From positions 5,902,698 to 5,966,697 of the forward strand of contig OZ037765.1 in assembly GCA_964035545.1 (NCBI GenBank): 64,000 nt of DNA, in the 5' to 3' direction. Below the pieces are notes generated by a model. The model saw nothing but the letters and a program-made list of their open reading frames with translations, had not been told where the DNA came from and searched no databases. Origin of the DNA: Bugula neritina. Its lineage: Eukaryota > Bryozoa > Gymnolaemata > Cheilostomatida > Bugulidae. Positions 27,901 to 39,300 of this stretch are shown here, piece by piece (the first letter of the stretch is position 1; each line of letters opens with the position of its first letter). Both the position numbers and the translations under genes were made by a program.

Positions 27901-28289
27901 TGTGAAAAGATGGAACCCTTCGAACTTTCGCCTCTAAAATGCCCGGCTTCAAATGTTGTGTCTTTGGCCTCTTTGATGAAGGAGGTGTGCAGAGAATTGA
28001 CTCAATGTCATTCTCTATTGGTGCTGTCAAATCATTAACATTATTTTCAAATTCAGACAAACAAGTTGCATAATCTTAAATTCAACAGCATTGAAAATAA
28101 AAGTCTTTGTTTCAGATCGAATATCTCTAAACTGGTTTTGACAAAATAAGTTAGTGTTGCTTACTTACCTTCATTAGCTGCTTTAGGTGAGTCATTTGCT
28201 GCTTCTCGTGACCCAGAATGCTGTGCTAATGGAGGAGAAGGTGATCTATCTAGACCTTGAGTAAGAAAAGTAGGCTGACTTGCTTGCAT
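6912..28289 (-). CDS. MSH5: MutS protein homologue 5 (MSH5), meiotic crossover factor
   Basis: Partner of MSH4 in the MutS-gamma clamp that stabilises meiotic recombination intermediates. Core exons, 5' to 3': 26119-25996, 25706-25678, 24412-24343, one unresolved exon (22068-24342), 22067-21952, 21261-21143, 19780-19745, 18527-18445, 18026-17984, 17437-17299, 16542-16480, 16262-16191, 15296-15170, 14895-14783, 14183-14103, 13566-13521, 13216-13175, 12456-12360, 11269-11180, 10520-10388, 8670-8446, 8073-7927, 7739-7602, 7070-6912. Phases agree throughout. Marks: ITGAKQD, YEISKRRL, VRAAGGLLRY, Walker A GPNACGKS (exon 10388), VPAESADI and Walker B LVVLDEFGKGT (exon 8446), C-terminal LDLEEP. The KSIYLKQ and EFGKGT forms fit MSH5, not MSH4 or MSH2. 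Five further exons (28289-26483) read in phase into the first core exon and probably encode its N-terminus. Total is about 1,078 aa plus the missing exon; human MSH5 is about 834. Confidence 0.93.
10700..10795. repeat. AT-rich tandem duplication in an MSH5 intron
   Basis: Two imperfect copies of a roughly 50-bp ATATTATAATATA-type segment, each ending in a cAATxTGTATAT motif. Simple low-complexity sequence without coding content. Confidence 0.5.
14623..14765. repeat. 23-bp minisatellite carrying CCAAT boxes
   Basis: Six copies of a unit close to GTATTAACCAATGAGAACAG plus GGC; one junction has an extra TTAA. Each copy holds a CCAAT pentamer (from 14636 to 14755). It lies in an MSH5 intron about 17 bp past the 3' end (14783) of the exon ending at 14895, close to that exon's splice donor. 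Confidence 0.9.
15431..15612 (+). mobile_element. tRNA-derived SINE-like element
   Basis: The head resembles a tRNA: an A-box-like TGGTGTAGCAT at 15433, a CTTGTAA anticodon-loop-like stretch (TGT, threonine type) and a clear B box GGTTCGAGTC at 15477-15486. The body at 15490-15612 is repeated almost base for base at 20763-20886, which shows a dispersed family. The element sits antisense in an MSH5 intron. No terminal repeats or poly-A tail were fixed, so the ends are approximate. Confidence 0.7.
19655..19728. repeat. 18-bp minisatellite, about 4 copies
   Basis: Head-to-tail copies of a GTATAGCCATGTGACTA-like unit; the first two copies read TTTACCCATGTGA. It lies immediately 3' of the 36-nt MSH5 exon at 19745-19780, near its donor. 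Confidence 0.8.
20763..20886 (+). mobile_element. Second copy of the SINE body, lacking the tRNA-like head
   Basis: About 123 bp matches 15490-15612 with only a handful of differences (for example ATATATTG/ATGTATTG, AACGGAG/AACAGAG, CGCTAG/ACCAG). The tRNA-like head seen in the first copy is absent, as in a 5'-truncated insertion. Same orientation, also in an MSH5 intron. Confidence 0.75.
23945..24150. repeat. ATATAA-type AT-rich low-complexity tract
   Basis: About 200 bp of irregular tandem TATAATATAAATATA repeats, including two near-identical halves around tagaacataatatagta. Minus-strand open frames full of Ile, Leu and Tyr across this tract are artefacts of composition. Confidence 0.85.
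26483..28289 (-). other. Ser/Pro-rich N-terminal exons, probably MSH5; possibly a separate gene
   Basis: Exons 28289-28169 (ATG at 28289), 28074-27880 (3' end uncertain), 27717-27589, 27271-27008 and 26718-26483 give 315 codons in one frame. The peptide is low-complexity, basic and rich in Ser, Pro and Asn (for example SPSPP, TPPSSKRPK, SPKKGILKPS), with no domain I recognise; it is probably disordered. The last exon ends HK at a GT donor in phase 0, and the first MSH5 core exon (26119) starts in phase 0 with no upstream ATG of its own, so joining them is the simplest model. Against it: if that donor is not used, the frame runs ten more codons to a stop at 26456-26458, which would make a self-contained 323-aa protein. 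MSH4, the partner, has a similar Ser-rich N-terminus in vertebrates. Confidence 0.6.
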
Positions 28290-29842
28290 CTTTTTTAATC
28301 TGTCCCCGGCAAAAAGTATATAAAATATAGAGTTACGGTAGAAGTCAGTGCCACCAGCACCACTTTTATAACTACCAGTATTTTACTATACCGATATTGC
28401 TATAAATTGTACTATAAAAATATCAAATAAAATATTGTATCAATAAACATTGGGAAATAAAATTGTAATTCATAAAAACAATGGGAACGAAAAAAAATAA
28501 AGGTTTAATTAAAGGATTTTATTGATTATATTTGAACAAAATAATATAGAAAATAACTTTAAATTTTTTAAGATTGTATTGCACAGAGTGCGTCATTGAA
28601 ATGAGTCTTTGAGCTACAATGTGATGCTGGTACTGACTCATTTAGGATTATATTCATTTTGATACCTAGATAACTGCTGTGCTGAATTTTAAAATAGGTC
28701 TCGCTAAATTGTAAAGATTAATAATCTAAAGATGATTGACTATCGAGTAGTGACAAATTATATACTATAAGTATTAATTACTAAGTCAACTAGGCTTAAT
28801 AAATGTTCTACTGTAATATCACTTATTACCATGATCGAATGTACAAAACTTTGCTGCAAAATAGCATTAGTCATTGATGTTACACTTTATTATTACTGTA
28901 TGTAATTTTAAAGCAATCGAAAAATATTGAATTTCTACTAATTTCAATAGGAATACTATAGTTATAGCATAAACTTAATTTGAATAATCATAAGTATAAG
29001 ATTTTAAGTACAACACTAACATTAACCAGGAGCATAAGACTAAGAGTAAGACTAAGATTATTTGTAAGTTTAGGTATTAGTATAAGCTATCACACTTATA
29101 GCTAGAGTTTTTAGTATCACTATTAGTATTAGTATTATATTTATTGTAAATGTTCCCATCACTATAAGTATAAGTATAACTATAACTTAACAATAATTAA
29201 ATTGATTGTTTTTATAGTTGTCTAGGTTAACCAAATATATAACATCAGCTTATAAGTATAAGTTTCTTAAAGTTATGCTAATATTCATACTTATACTGTT
29301 CATGTTAAACAGTATAATTTAAATTTATAATTGTACTAAATAACTACAAGTACAAGTATAACTGAATAACACTGATCACTAATGGTCAATTGGAATCAGA
29401 ATGATAATAAGTATAACCAATAAACTATCACATTAAGAGTTAACTATAACTGCTAATAATATTAATTATATTTCATTATTATTATTATTGCATCAAGTGA
29501 TTATAATATTGATTATGACTATTCTTATAGTTATTATAATTAGTAATTACTAAATTAGAATTAATATTATTATTAATAATAATATTATCAATTTAAATTA
29601 AATACTATTGTCATTTTTATTACATTTACAACATTTATATTGATTTTAATCAACTTTAAAGTCGTCGTCGGCATTCATTCCATTTGTATTCTTGGCGGCG
29701 TCTGTCTGTACTTATTACACTTTGAGTTTGTAAACTTGATGTTGTTTAGTATTCCAAGTTTTGGTAGTCATGTCTCATGGCGGTAACTGGCAGTTTCGTT
29801 TTAGTCGGAAATGGAGGGAAATCCACTCTCCAAATATGGCAC

Positions 29843-29852
29843 GTTAACGTCA
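29843..29852 (-). promoter_or_regulatory. CRE/ATF-like site, upstream copy of an inverted pair
   Basis: GTTAACGTCA, the exact reverse complement of TGACGTTAAC at 29932-29941. TGACGT is the core bound by ATF/CREB and Jun-ATF dimers. It lies about 270 bp upstream of the JUN start codon. Confidence 0.5.
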
Positions 29853-29931
29853 AGAGCGGGAAATTAGTACCGCCCTATATTATAAGTCACGCCTTTGTTG
29901 TTATGCTCCAACCAATGTACAAGCGCTGTGG

Positions 29932-29941
29932 TGACGTTAAC
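29932..29941 (+). promoter_or_regulatory. CRE/ATF-like site, downstream copy of an inverted pair
   Basis: TGACGTTAAC, identical over ten bases to the complement of 29843-29852 and 89 bp from it. It lies 31 bp upstream of the candidate TATA box. Vertebrate c-jun promoters carry CRE-like TRE sites bound by Jun-ATF2. Confidence 0.5.
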
Positions 29942-29971
29942 TCTATTTTTAGACTCGTTACTCAGCGCTAG

Positions 29972-29978
29972 TATATAA
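29972..29978 (+). promoter_or_regulatory. Candidate JUN TATA box
   Basis: TATATAA, about 150 bp before the JUN ATG. If used, transcription would start near 30003, giving a 5' UTR of roughly 120 bases. Position and match are good, but the surroundings are AT-rich. Confidence 0.45.
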
Positions 29979-29996
29979 CTTACTAATGTTTTTAGA

Positions 29997-30003
29997 TGAG
30001 TCA
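29997..30003 (+). promoter_or_regulatory. Perfect AP-1 (TRE) site next to JUN
   Basis: TGAGTCA, the consensus for Jun-Fos and Jun-Jun dimers, 122 bp upstream of the JUN start. A variant TGAGTAA follows at 30073 and a reversed one (TTACTCA) lies near 29958. Together they suggest autoregulation, known for vertebrate c-jun. Confidence 0.55.
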
Positions 30004-30124
30004 TATTCGTAGAAAGCTGGTCATACTACGAGCTTGTCAGCGTTAGTTATAAGATTGGTTGATTCATAAAGTGAGTAACAGCTATACAACGGTCACTGTT
30101 CACTCTAATTGTCGTGCTGGTAAG

Positions 30125-31605
30125 ATGGAAATGAGCATGTATCAAGACAACGATAACGAGAAGTCGCAGCAATTGAGAAAGGGCATGCATTTGGACTTTG
30201 GATCAAATAAGACTAAGCAACAGAAGTTTTCAAGTATGCTCAACAACTCATCTGACATGCTAAAGCTCTCTTCACCCGAAGACCTGGATAAGCTAATGTC
30301 TCACAGCCATTCCAGTGTGGTTGGAACTACACCCACTCCAACATCATTTATATATCCAAAATACGTTACTGATGAGCAGGAAGCTTATGCTAGAGGATTT
30401 GTTGAAGCTCTTGCTGAACTACATCAGTCACCAGGTAAATAAATATAAACTTGACTTTGTAATTAATATATTATTCGTTTGTCAATTTGGAAAATTGTAC
30501 AAATGTCTGTTTAATTCATTTAAGTTAAATAAAAATGTCCATGTGCATTGTCATGACTGTGAGTGTGATACTAATTGTGACTAAAAGTAAATAGCATTAA
30601 ATATTAATTCAACTGCTCAACTCTTATACAAGTAACCACTTCATGTAACTATAAGAATTCAATAATAAGAATTTAATAGAACTGAGTTGGAATAAGAATT
30701 TAGATTTATCAAGGTAGTCATATGAATAAATATCAATGCCCATAATTAACATAATAATATAGATCAATAATTGATACATTTTTGAGTAAAATTTAAAAAT
30801 AAAATTGTCAGTAATGTAGAAAAAATATTCATAGTTATTCTTTTTGTTGATTTTAGCAATGTCGAGTGGCTCCCAATCCGCAACAACAAACACAGCGTCT
30901 AGCAGTAGCAATCAGGTTGGACTTTCGTTGAACACAGCCAAACCAACTTACAGTACTCTCATGCCCATGTCAACTCAGTCTACGTTTGTCTCTCCATACA
31001 ATACCGCTCAAGGAACAGTTGCTTCTTCAATGACAATGATGAACCCAACTGTATCTCGTCGACATCCCCCCTTTGCTCCTTCGGGATTAGCTGCACACAA
31101 CCCCCTCTCTCAGCCACCACACATACCTCCACACAATATGCAAATGCCCTCTGCACACCCCTATGCTCCAGCTGTACACGTCAAATCTGAACCATCTACG
31201 TCGTTTACAGACCACCAGGTACCGGGGAGTCCTGGTGGAGCCAGCAGTCGCATGACTGAAAGCCCCTCGGCGGAAACAGACGAGGACAATTATGATCGAG
31301 TAGAGAACGTGAACAGACTAGACAGTATTCCAGTAGATCTGGAAGAACAAGAAAAAATAAAGTTGGAGAGAAAACGTGCCCGAAACAGGATAGCTGCTCG
31401 CAAATGCAGAACTCGGAAATTAGAGCGAATTGGTCGGCTGGAAGAGAAAGTGGCAGATCTGAAGTCTAGAAACAATGAATTAGCACAAACCGCAAACAGT
31501 CTCAGTGATCAAGTCATGCAGTTGAAGCAGCAAATCATGGAACATATGAAATCTGGTTGTCAGATTATGATGCCTGATATGAGGCCTATGCCCACGGGTT
31601 ACTAG
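30125..31605 (+). CDS. JUN: Transcription factor AP-1 subunit Jun
   Basis: bZIP activator that binds TGAGTCA sites as a homodimer or with Fos/ATF partners, controlled by JNK. Exons 30125-30434 and 30857-31605; 352 aa (human c-Jun 331). The N-terminal half has the transactivation block with LKLSSPE (residues 46-52), TTPTPT (68-73) and [19 protein letters not shown] (82-100), matching the Jun region around human Ser73, Thr91/93 and the following helix. The Ser63-type TSPD site is missing. The middle is Pro/Ser/His-rich. The basic region is about 270-290 ([20 protein letters not shown]) and the leucine zipper about 292-333, followed by SGCQIM as in c-Jun. The basic region has Arg where Jun proteins normally have Ser (AAR for AAS). 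The start MEMSMY was chosen because it resembles known Jun starts; an in-frame ATG at 30059 would add 22 residues. Vertebrate JUN is intronless. Confidence 0.97.
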
Positions 31606-34600
31606 GTTTCTCTTTACATGTTTTTTATAATTTATATAAACAAAATCGTGACGGGTTCACTCTGTAAATACTAGAGTTCTATATGCTGTATTTATTTGTT
31701 CAAATGTGAGACAGTGCAAAGTCTGATATATTGTTGGTGCTTTCTCGGTGATAAATTATTCAAAGCGACTTTTATAGTACATAGTTTTATGTAGCAGACA
31801 TTGCCATTTATTGTTTTATTTGTTATTGTTAAATAGCATAGACAATTTGTTTTATATGTTCTATAATGTACACAGCTACATATATAGCATTATTTCATTC
31901 TATTTTTTAACAATTTTAAGTTATTTTTAAATACAGATGCATTATAATAGAGCTATAACTCTTTCTTCAATGGAAAATTAATTGGAAAATGGGTAAAACG
32001 TGTGATAAACTTTGGTAAAATTTTCCATTTATTTAAAACAAATGAACCCCTAAACTTTCTGCAAGTTACCCCGAATATCAAAATATAGTGTACCAGCTAT
32101 GCTTTATACCATGATCAAACATTAAACCTATGATTTAAATCTACATATACATATATTACTTGAGCTCTCTGGCTTGAGTTTACACACATTTTAAATACCC
32201 TTTAGTAAAATCATCAGTTTCTACTATTGTGAAGGTTTGGGCCATGAGGGGACAAACCTTAAAACAGCTACTGTACACATTGAATTATATATATAAATGC
32301 AACAAAAAAATTTCTCAGTCATTGACAATAAATTCTTTCATTAAGCATGTTGAAAACTACAGCTGCTATTCTATAATATACAATTTTCTCAGAGCAAATG
32401 GCCGCACTGATGATACAACAAACTAGCATACTGTGATTATTATTCCACAAATAGTGTTGAAACTGTATATACATGTCAAGTAGCTTCATAGCAAGTTGAC
32501 TAGCTGAAAGTTTGAATCTTTTCACTTTGCTAAAGATTAAAGCAAAGATCAAACCATGTCTCAAATACTGATTCACTTAATTTGCTCATTTTATAGCATG
32601 GGGACTCTTATTAATAATGCAATGTAGGTAACGGGAGGGGTGGGGGCAGCAAAACTCCAGTAGCATTAAACACTCCTTCATATTGAAAAATTGTGCTCAC
32701 ACAAAATTTATTAAAACGTAAGTTCCGGAAAATTTCAAGAAATGGGGGTACAACTATAACAGCAGTATGATACAGACAATTAGACTGCATGTTGTGCCAA
32801 TATATAGTCAAGTTGCTCTTCAAAGTATTACCATTGTCCTTCCAGCACACCAAGGCATGGGTGAAGTGTGAACATAATAGGCAGGGCACTTGGCAATAGA
32901 GTCGGTGGTTTTTTCACTCGCAAACCATTTTCACATTGCTATGCTGGTGCCATGGCACATTTACAATTCTGTTTGATAAAGTAAGTTTGATCTATTTGAA
33001 CTTCTGCAGTATATGCGATACAACCATTTAACTGCATACACAAGTAACTGGGTTCTTTATTGATCTATAACATCTAGAGTTAAGATGCTCAAGACTGTCT
33101 CTATAGGAAGAGATGTGCCCGCATAATACCTCGCCTGACCTGTATTTTTTCAATTGCTATAACCAATATACATGGTAAAAGACGTAAAAATCTCTTTGCT
33201 CGCGCCTTCTGCTAATGTGTAGTTGGTATGAACTTGTAAAGATGAAAGCGAGTGCAGAAAAGGCGTACCGCCATAACACTGACTTTGTTACTTCAACATA
33301 TAAACCTCTTTAATTTATTGAAAGTTAGCTGTTTTAATTACTGGTAGAGAAATCAATTTCATAGAGTTTTATAGTTTTACTTAGAGTCTTTTATTTTACA
33401 ACCACCGCAATACTACTTATGTTTCATTGTATGATAAAGAAAAATCAGGCAAACATTGCAGGTTAATTACTAATCATCTTAATTGGTGAGGTAGGTAAAA
33501 TGACAGAGGTTGCTAAAAGACTGTACATTTTTTTACTACTTAATTCTGTTTGCGAAGAGATGTCAAAATGTTGTATTGCAGTCAAAATAGAACTCTATGA
33601 TCGACTAGTTATACCTGCTCTCCTCAACCAAATTAGCACCTGAAATTATAACAGTTGGTGAATAATAAATAAAATGTTGTTGAGCTTTTCATAATAAGAC
33701 AACTCTTGAATATTAGCTCTTGGACAAACCTCAGTATTTTTCATGCAATTAAGCCAATTGTTTTACGTGAGCCTACAACGTATGTAGTTTTAGTTTTACA
33801 AAATTTACAATATTATAAAAATTTATTTCAATCAAGTTAATACCATAATAGTATAGTTATAGTAACTCTATTGAAATAATTATTTTCATTTATATAAGCT
33901 AAATTGTAAACTATGCTGTGTATGTAAAACTCAAAGCTAACAAGGATATTGTACATGCCTTCTTTATATTATTTTCATGAATTATCAATTCCTTGATACA
34001 TTACTAATCACGCTGTTATTTATTTTCACTAATGTACATTTGTAAAAAGAAATTAATATGTTGTTCTTTTTGGAATAATTTAGCATAAGTTTATCAACTC
34101 TTTCAATGTATATACAATAATAAAATGTACAAATATTGTATTTTGCACGTTGCAAGCGTATAATATATTTTCTTGTGTTAAGGCAGTGCATTTCTCTTAC
34201 TAAACAAACCATGCAATTGTTACATTTTTAAAAATGCTAGTTATATAAAGTAATTTCTTAAAACCTCCTGCTACACTAAGAGTACTACGGTTAACATTCA
34301 ACCATATAATACGCACATTACAAATTCACTTTTTAATATGTGGGTTTCAAAGTAAAGAAGAGGCTGGCAAACTGTTTTATCAACTGACTAGTTTACAACG
34401 GGCCGGTTATAAACTTTTAAGTGTAATAATAATGCCATTATAGAGCATTGTATAATGGCTACGTGACAGAGTTTACAGAACTGGCACGAAGGTTTGTGCA
34501 TACATAACAGACCTCAATATAAATTAACACATAGACATATAGGCCTATTAAAAATTTGTTTCAATTGTTATTTCTTATAGAGACATAATTATTAATGTTT

Positions 34601-36348
34601 TAAACAATTTCTTTGCATGACTGATTCTTGTAATGTTTCTACTATTGCTGCGTCAAAAAATATCAAACATGCTTGAAACATTTACAATTTTAAAACAACA
34701 GATAAAGCTTCTATAGCCAACTACACATGAAGTTATAGCCAAGTAAAATCTTACATATGTAGCTTCCCATCTATTATGGGTATACAGTATCATTATCTTC
34801 TAAATTCTCCTAGTTGGCTGTGGTGATCATATTATATACACCCCAAATCTTCACCATGCACATCATTTTTAATGACTCCACCACTAAATTGTTTTTTCCT
34901 GGCTGTCCCATGTTCAGCTTACCATTGTCATAAACATAGAATACGACTAGCAATAGTTTTCAGACACTAATATACCTAATTGTGTTGTAACTGACATCTT
35001 AGAGGAAAGATATTTACATTTCTATACTGCCTAGCTTACCTCACAACTATAATACTATCTAAAATAATGCCAATTGTTTGATAAAATGATAGGACTATGT
35101 GGATATGGATCCAGAATGTTAAAGCCACCACAGATGAAAATGTTTTGAATTTTTTTTCAAGTTAGTTCATAGTGTACTGAGACTATACAAAATTAAGATA
35201 TTTGCCTATTGTTAACAGTGAATACCAGCAAAATGACTTGGCTGAGAGCCTGTATACCGACAGTGGTCATATGATGTGCTCATGTGATGCCAACATATTC
35301 GGTGAAAGCACTAAACATGGAGAATGTCTTATCTATCAGAACATGTTGGACACATTTTTGTTATAAATAAGTGCTAACGAAACCAAGGAAATGCATAGAC
35401 AATTATTTTATTACTATGTTAATATATTCAATTATCCTATTCTTTATCCTCTGTTATCTTATTCACTGACTCATAGCAATTACAATATTTACAGTTATGC
35501 TCTTGTGATTGACCAGAATTAGTATTATAATTTCCACCAGTATAATGTTAATCTCCAACATTGATATTGCATATGTAGATATTCTGTTAGAAACTCTAAA
35601 CTATCTGTGTGAATGTCCATATAGTTTCACTTTACAACGTAACTTGGTTTAGCTGCTTATTGAAGATATTAAGTCTCAGTGAATGTTTTAATGACTCATT
35701 GTCTTCTAAACTTCCAAATAAAATGAGCAAGTGATAGCGTAAGGAGTGGACTAATTTATGGGGTAAGCTATTTGTTTGGAGCATGCATTTTATTACTAAT
35801 TATACTCAAAGCTGGCTGGGATAGTTGATAGACAACCATCTATGTCCACATAATAAAAGTATTAGCTAGATGAACTGGCAAACATGAACCAATAAGCATC
35901 TTCAGTTTATGCCATGCAGGTTCAACTTCTCAACTTCATAACCCAACAGCTTTGCAATATTGCTATGCAAAAACAGATATACCACCATGGCAGTTTTATC
36001 TTGAAGTTTTGCACTAAATAACTCTAATTATGATAGACCTGGCTTATGATCTGCCCTCTTATTACAAGTAAAGTTGAAACACGTGTATGTTATCACAGCA
36101 TGGCTAGTTTTGTAACAATGCCTAAGGTTCAATGTGCACATACATGTATGAAATATTTACAAGATAAGAGAAAAAAATGATATAGACCAATGTGGAAGCA
36201 TAACATTTAGATTTATTAGAACACCTTTCAATTTAAACAATGACTGTATTAGAAGGTAATAGCTGTGTTGGTAAAAAATAACACAATATCTGACCATAAA
36301 ATGAGCAGAAACTAAATTTTTGACTCAAAGTAAACTTTGTGTTGTAGA
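31606..36348. other. Intergenic, JUN 3' UTR then no gene seen
   Basis: The first several hundred bases are AT-rich and include ATTTA motifs (31747-31930), as expected of an unstable immediate-early mRNA 3' UTR. A clear AATAAA cluster appears only near 33665, so the UTR may be long. I found no exon-like frame with splice sites or family similarity here. A TTTATT at 36212 (AATAAA on minus) could end LRRC41. Confidence 0.5.
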
Positions 36349-39300
36349 CTACATTTGAGCTGCATGTTCCACTCCATAATCTTCATAGAGTATCATACAG
36401 TTCAAATATTCACTGAGAGATGTGAACGTATCTTTTATAAAATCTTTTGTATCGGAAGTTTCATTTTGGCTCATGTTGAAACTAATGTTGAGTCCATTAA
36501 ACAATAAGGTCCGCCCTCGTTTCCGTACCAAACTTTCTGCAAGATCTCGTAAAAACCTCCCACTTAAATAGTTTGAGCTGAAAATAGAAAAAACATGGTA
36601 CAATTTCGAAGATGGTTCAAGGAAAGGTAAGTGAAGTAATAGAGAAATTGGGGAAAGCCTGTGTTTTAAGTGAGAAATATAGTAAAAGAAGCTATGTGTC
36701 CAGGAAAACTTCAATCTGCACCCTAACCAAAGATTTATAGAGGACTAAAGAAATTCAACTATAGAAATGTCTCCGTTACCACACAGGTTCAAATAAAAGT
36801 TGCATTAGTGAATCATGTTTTACTGAGTTATCTCCCTCGGCGCTTGTACAAAAGAATAGGTATGAGAAGGAAGATGAACTGAAATCATGCCAGTCTCGCA
36901 GCAGTAAATGTGCCAAAAGTAGAAGGAAAATTTTATGACCTCTTACATGGAGAATGTGAGAACTTCAACAAACCAAAAGATACGAAGACAGGTAGGTATA
37001 GAATATGAGGGTATTGTGTAGAGGTGAGTATAGCAAACGCAATATCCTTCAAGAGACATGCTATTTTTATCTCTACTTTGAAGCCAAGAATTCATGGAGC
37101 ATATGATGAAAGAAATATATGCAAATGAAGAAATTTGTAAAATATTGGTAACACATGTAGATATATTTTACTAAATTCAACAGCCCAAATGCATTTTCTA
37201 AAATTTCAAGACAGAGTAATGCCATGCATAGAAGAGTTATATAAAATTGAATACTCTAGTATGACTATTGCAAAATAAATCATTTTAAATATCTTCCATC
37301 AATTATCCCAAAAGAAAAAAATAAAAAAAAAATTATTTTTTAGTAATAATACAAATACTACAATTAACAGAATTTTAAGTTTTTCTAAAATAAACAACTA
37401 TTTCTAAAAAAAAAGATATCTGTTTTCAGCACGTGTACGCGTCGTGTATTGAATCCCACTAATAATTGGCAAATCAACTGCCTAAATAGTATCAAAGTGA
37501 ATCATTTATAACCTGGTACATTGATAATAGTAGGTATATTATTCCTTCTAGTATAATATACATATATACATGATATCTTACAGCCAACCGTGCCTAGCTC
37601 AGTAACACACATCTAGCTAGCAGTACTACAAGTACCTGATGTCGAGGCGATGCAACATGGGACGAGTGGTCAATAGTTTAATTATTAAATCTTTAAGCTC
37701 CACTATGTCACCTACAGAATAGAGCAAACTAATGTACAACTCTTCAGACAGTTACTATCTGTATGTGTCATAGACATGTGTATATGTGACAGGTGACACA
37801 TGTGCCCCTGAATCAGCTACTAGACATGTAGAGTGACAGACTGAACAAATCTATTTATACAAATAGCCAGCTGATGTATGAGTAAAAGTACAAGACTAGA
37901 CAGCTAATGACATCAGAAAACTATTATGCAATAACAGCTCTTACCAATTCTATTCTCAGAGATGTACAACTGGTTCAGGGAAGGCAACTCCCCCAGGGCA
38001 ATCAGCAGTCGAGTTTTTACTACAAGTCGGACAAAATTGTGGTGTTAAGAGTTTATCTATGGTATGAAACATAGTGAGAATGATAGACTACGTATCAGTG
38101 ATTAAACTTAATGCATTTGTAAAATGATACCAAGTTCCATTCAAAATGTGAGTTTTTGGGAAATGGTTTATTGCTGAAAAGTTCTATTAGTTTTTATTAT
38201 ATTTATAATAATTCCTAACACATAATTTTAAGTCAACTTTGAAAAAAAACTGCTGCTTTATTTTATGAATGGAATAAGGTTTGCTAATATATTAGTGAAA
38301 ATAAAATATAAGAATAATATATTTTTAGTGCAGATTTTTTAGAATTAAAACTAAATTGACCTGTTGAAACACTTACTAAAGTTTTCAGTGAACCCACAGA
38401 GAGAAGCAGAGATGGTTTGAAATAGTCTATTATTTGTGAGCATGTATATAAAGGCATCTTCAACCACTTGTCCAGTTAGTTTGTTGAAATCAACAACCAA
38501 CTCAGTGATCGTGCTGTCTGTAAAAGCAAATTATAAACTAGCCACCAAAGATATCTGAAAATAACTACTCCATTTGTGAACATGATACAAATGATGGGAC
38601 ATTATAACATTACACTAGCCGATTATAGAGTGGAGGAAAAACTGTGCTGTATAATAATAACTAGCCACTGGAATTACTTCAGCGCAGTCATTGCCCAACA
38701 CTAAGGTAACGATTGCAAGCATTGCACAATTATTGTGGTACCGCCAGGTTAACCAGGCAAAGTATGAACTATGTTACGAAAATAACTAGAAGATATAGAT
38801 GGTGATGTGATGTACCGCCAATAGAACGCAGCAAGTAGGCTGTTGACTCTCCATTTAACAACCGACAGCAGTTGAGATTTAGTGACCTCAAAGCTTGATC
38901 TCGTTTGATATACTCGGCAAATGTGTTGGTGCTAGTAGTGTCACCGAGAGAAGAGAAACTTAGGTCCAGCTTTGTGATGCCACGGAACTGCGCCACTAAA
39001 ATAAAGGCAGGTGCAGCAAGTAAAAACATGCACTAGAACTTTAAAAATAGGCCACTATAGTTGATTGACAAATTGATAAGCCTAAAAGGACTAGGGAATG
39101 CAGTTAAAAAATCTTACACAGAAGAAATATAACAAGATTATACCTGCAGAAATTTCTTGAGTAAAGTTACCGACAAATGGGTGACCGATACCAATCATTG
39201 TCAATTTTTTCATCACTATACTATCATATCTGAAATATAAACATAGCAAGAAATGAGTTTAACAGAAAAGCTGTTGACCACAAAATTAAGAACTGTCGCT

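Larger units (their letters stand above)
28290..30124. promoter_or_regulatory. Divergent intergenic region between MSH5 and JUN
   Basis: This 1.8-kb spacer separates the MSH5 start (minus) and the JUN start (plus), so it must hold both promoters. From about 28900 to 29640 it is an AT-rich quasi-repeat of AGTATAAGTATAAC-like words. From about 29650 to 30124 the base composition becomes more balanced, with GGCG clusters, a CCAAT box near 29912 and the sites listed separately, marking the likely JUN promoter and 5' UTR. Confidence 0.6.
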
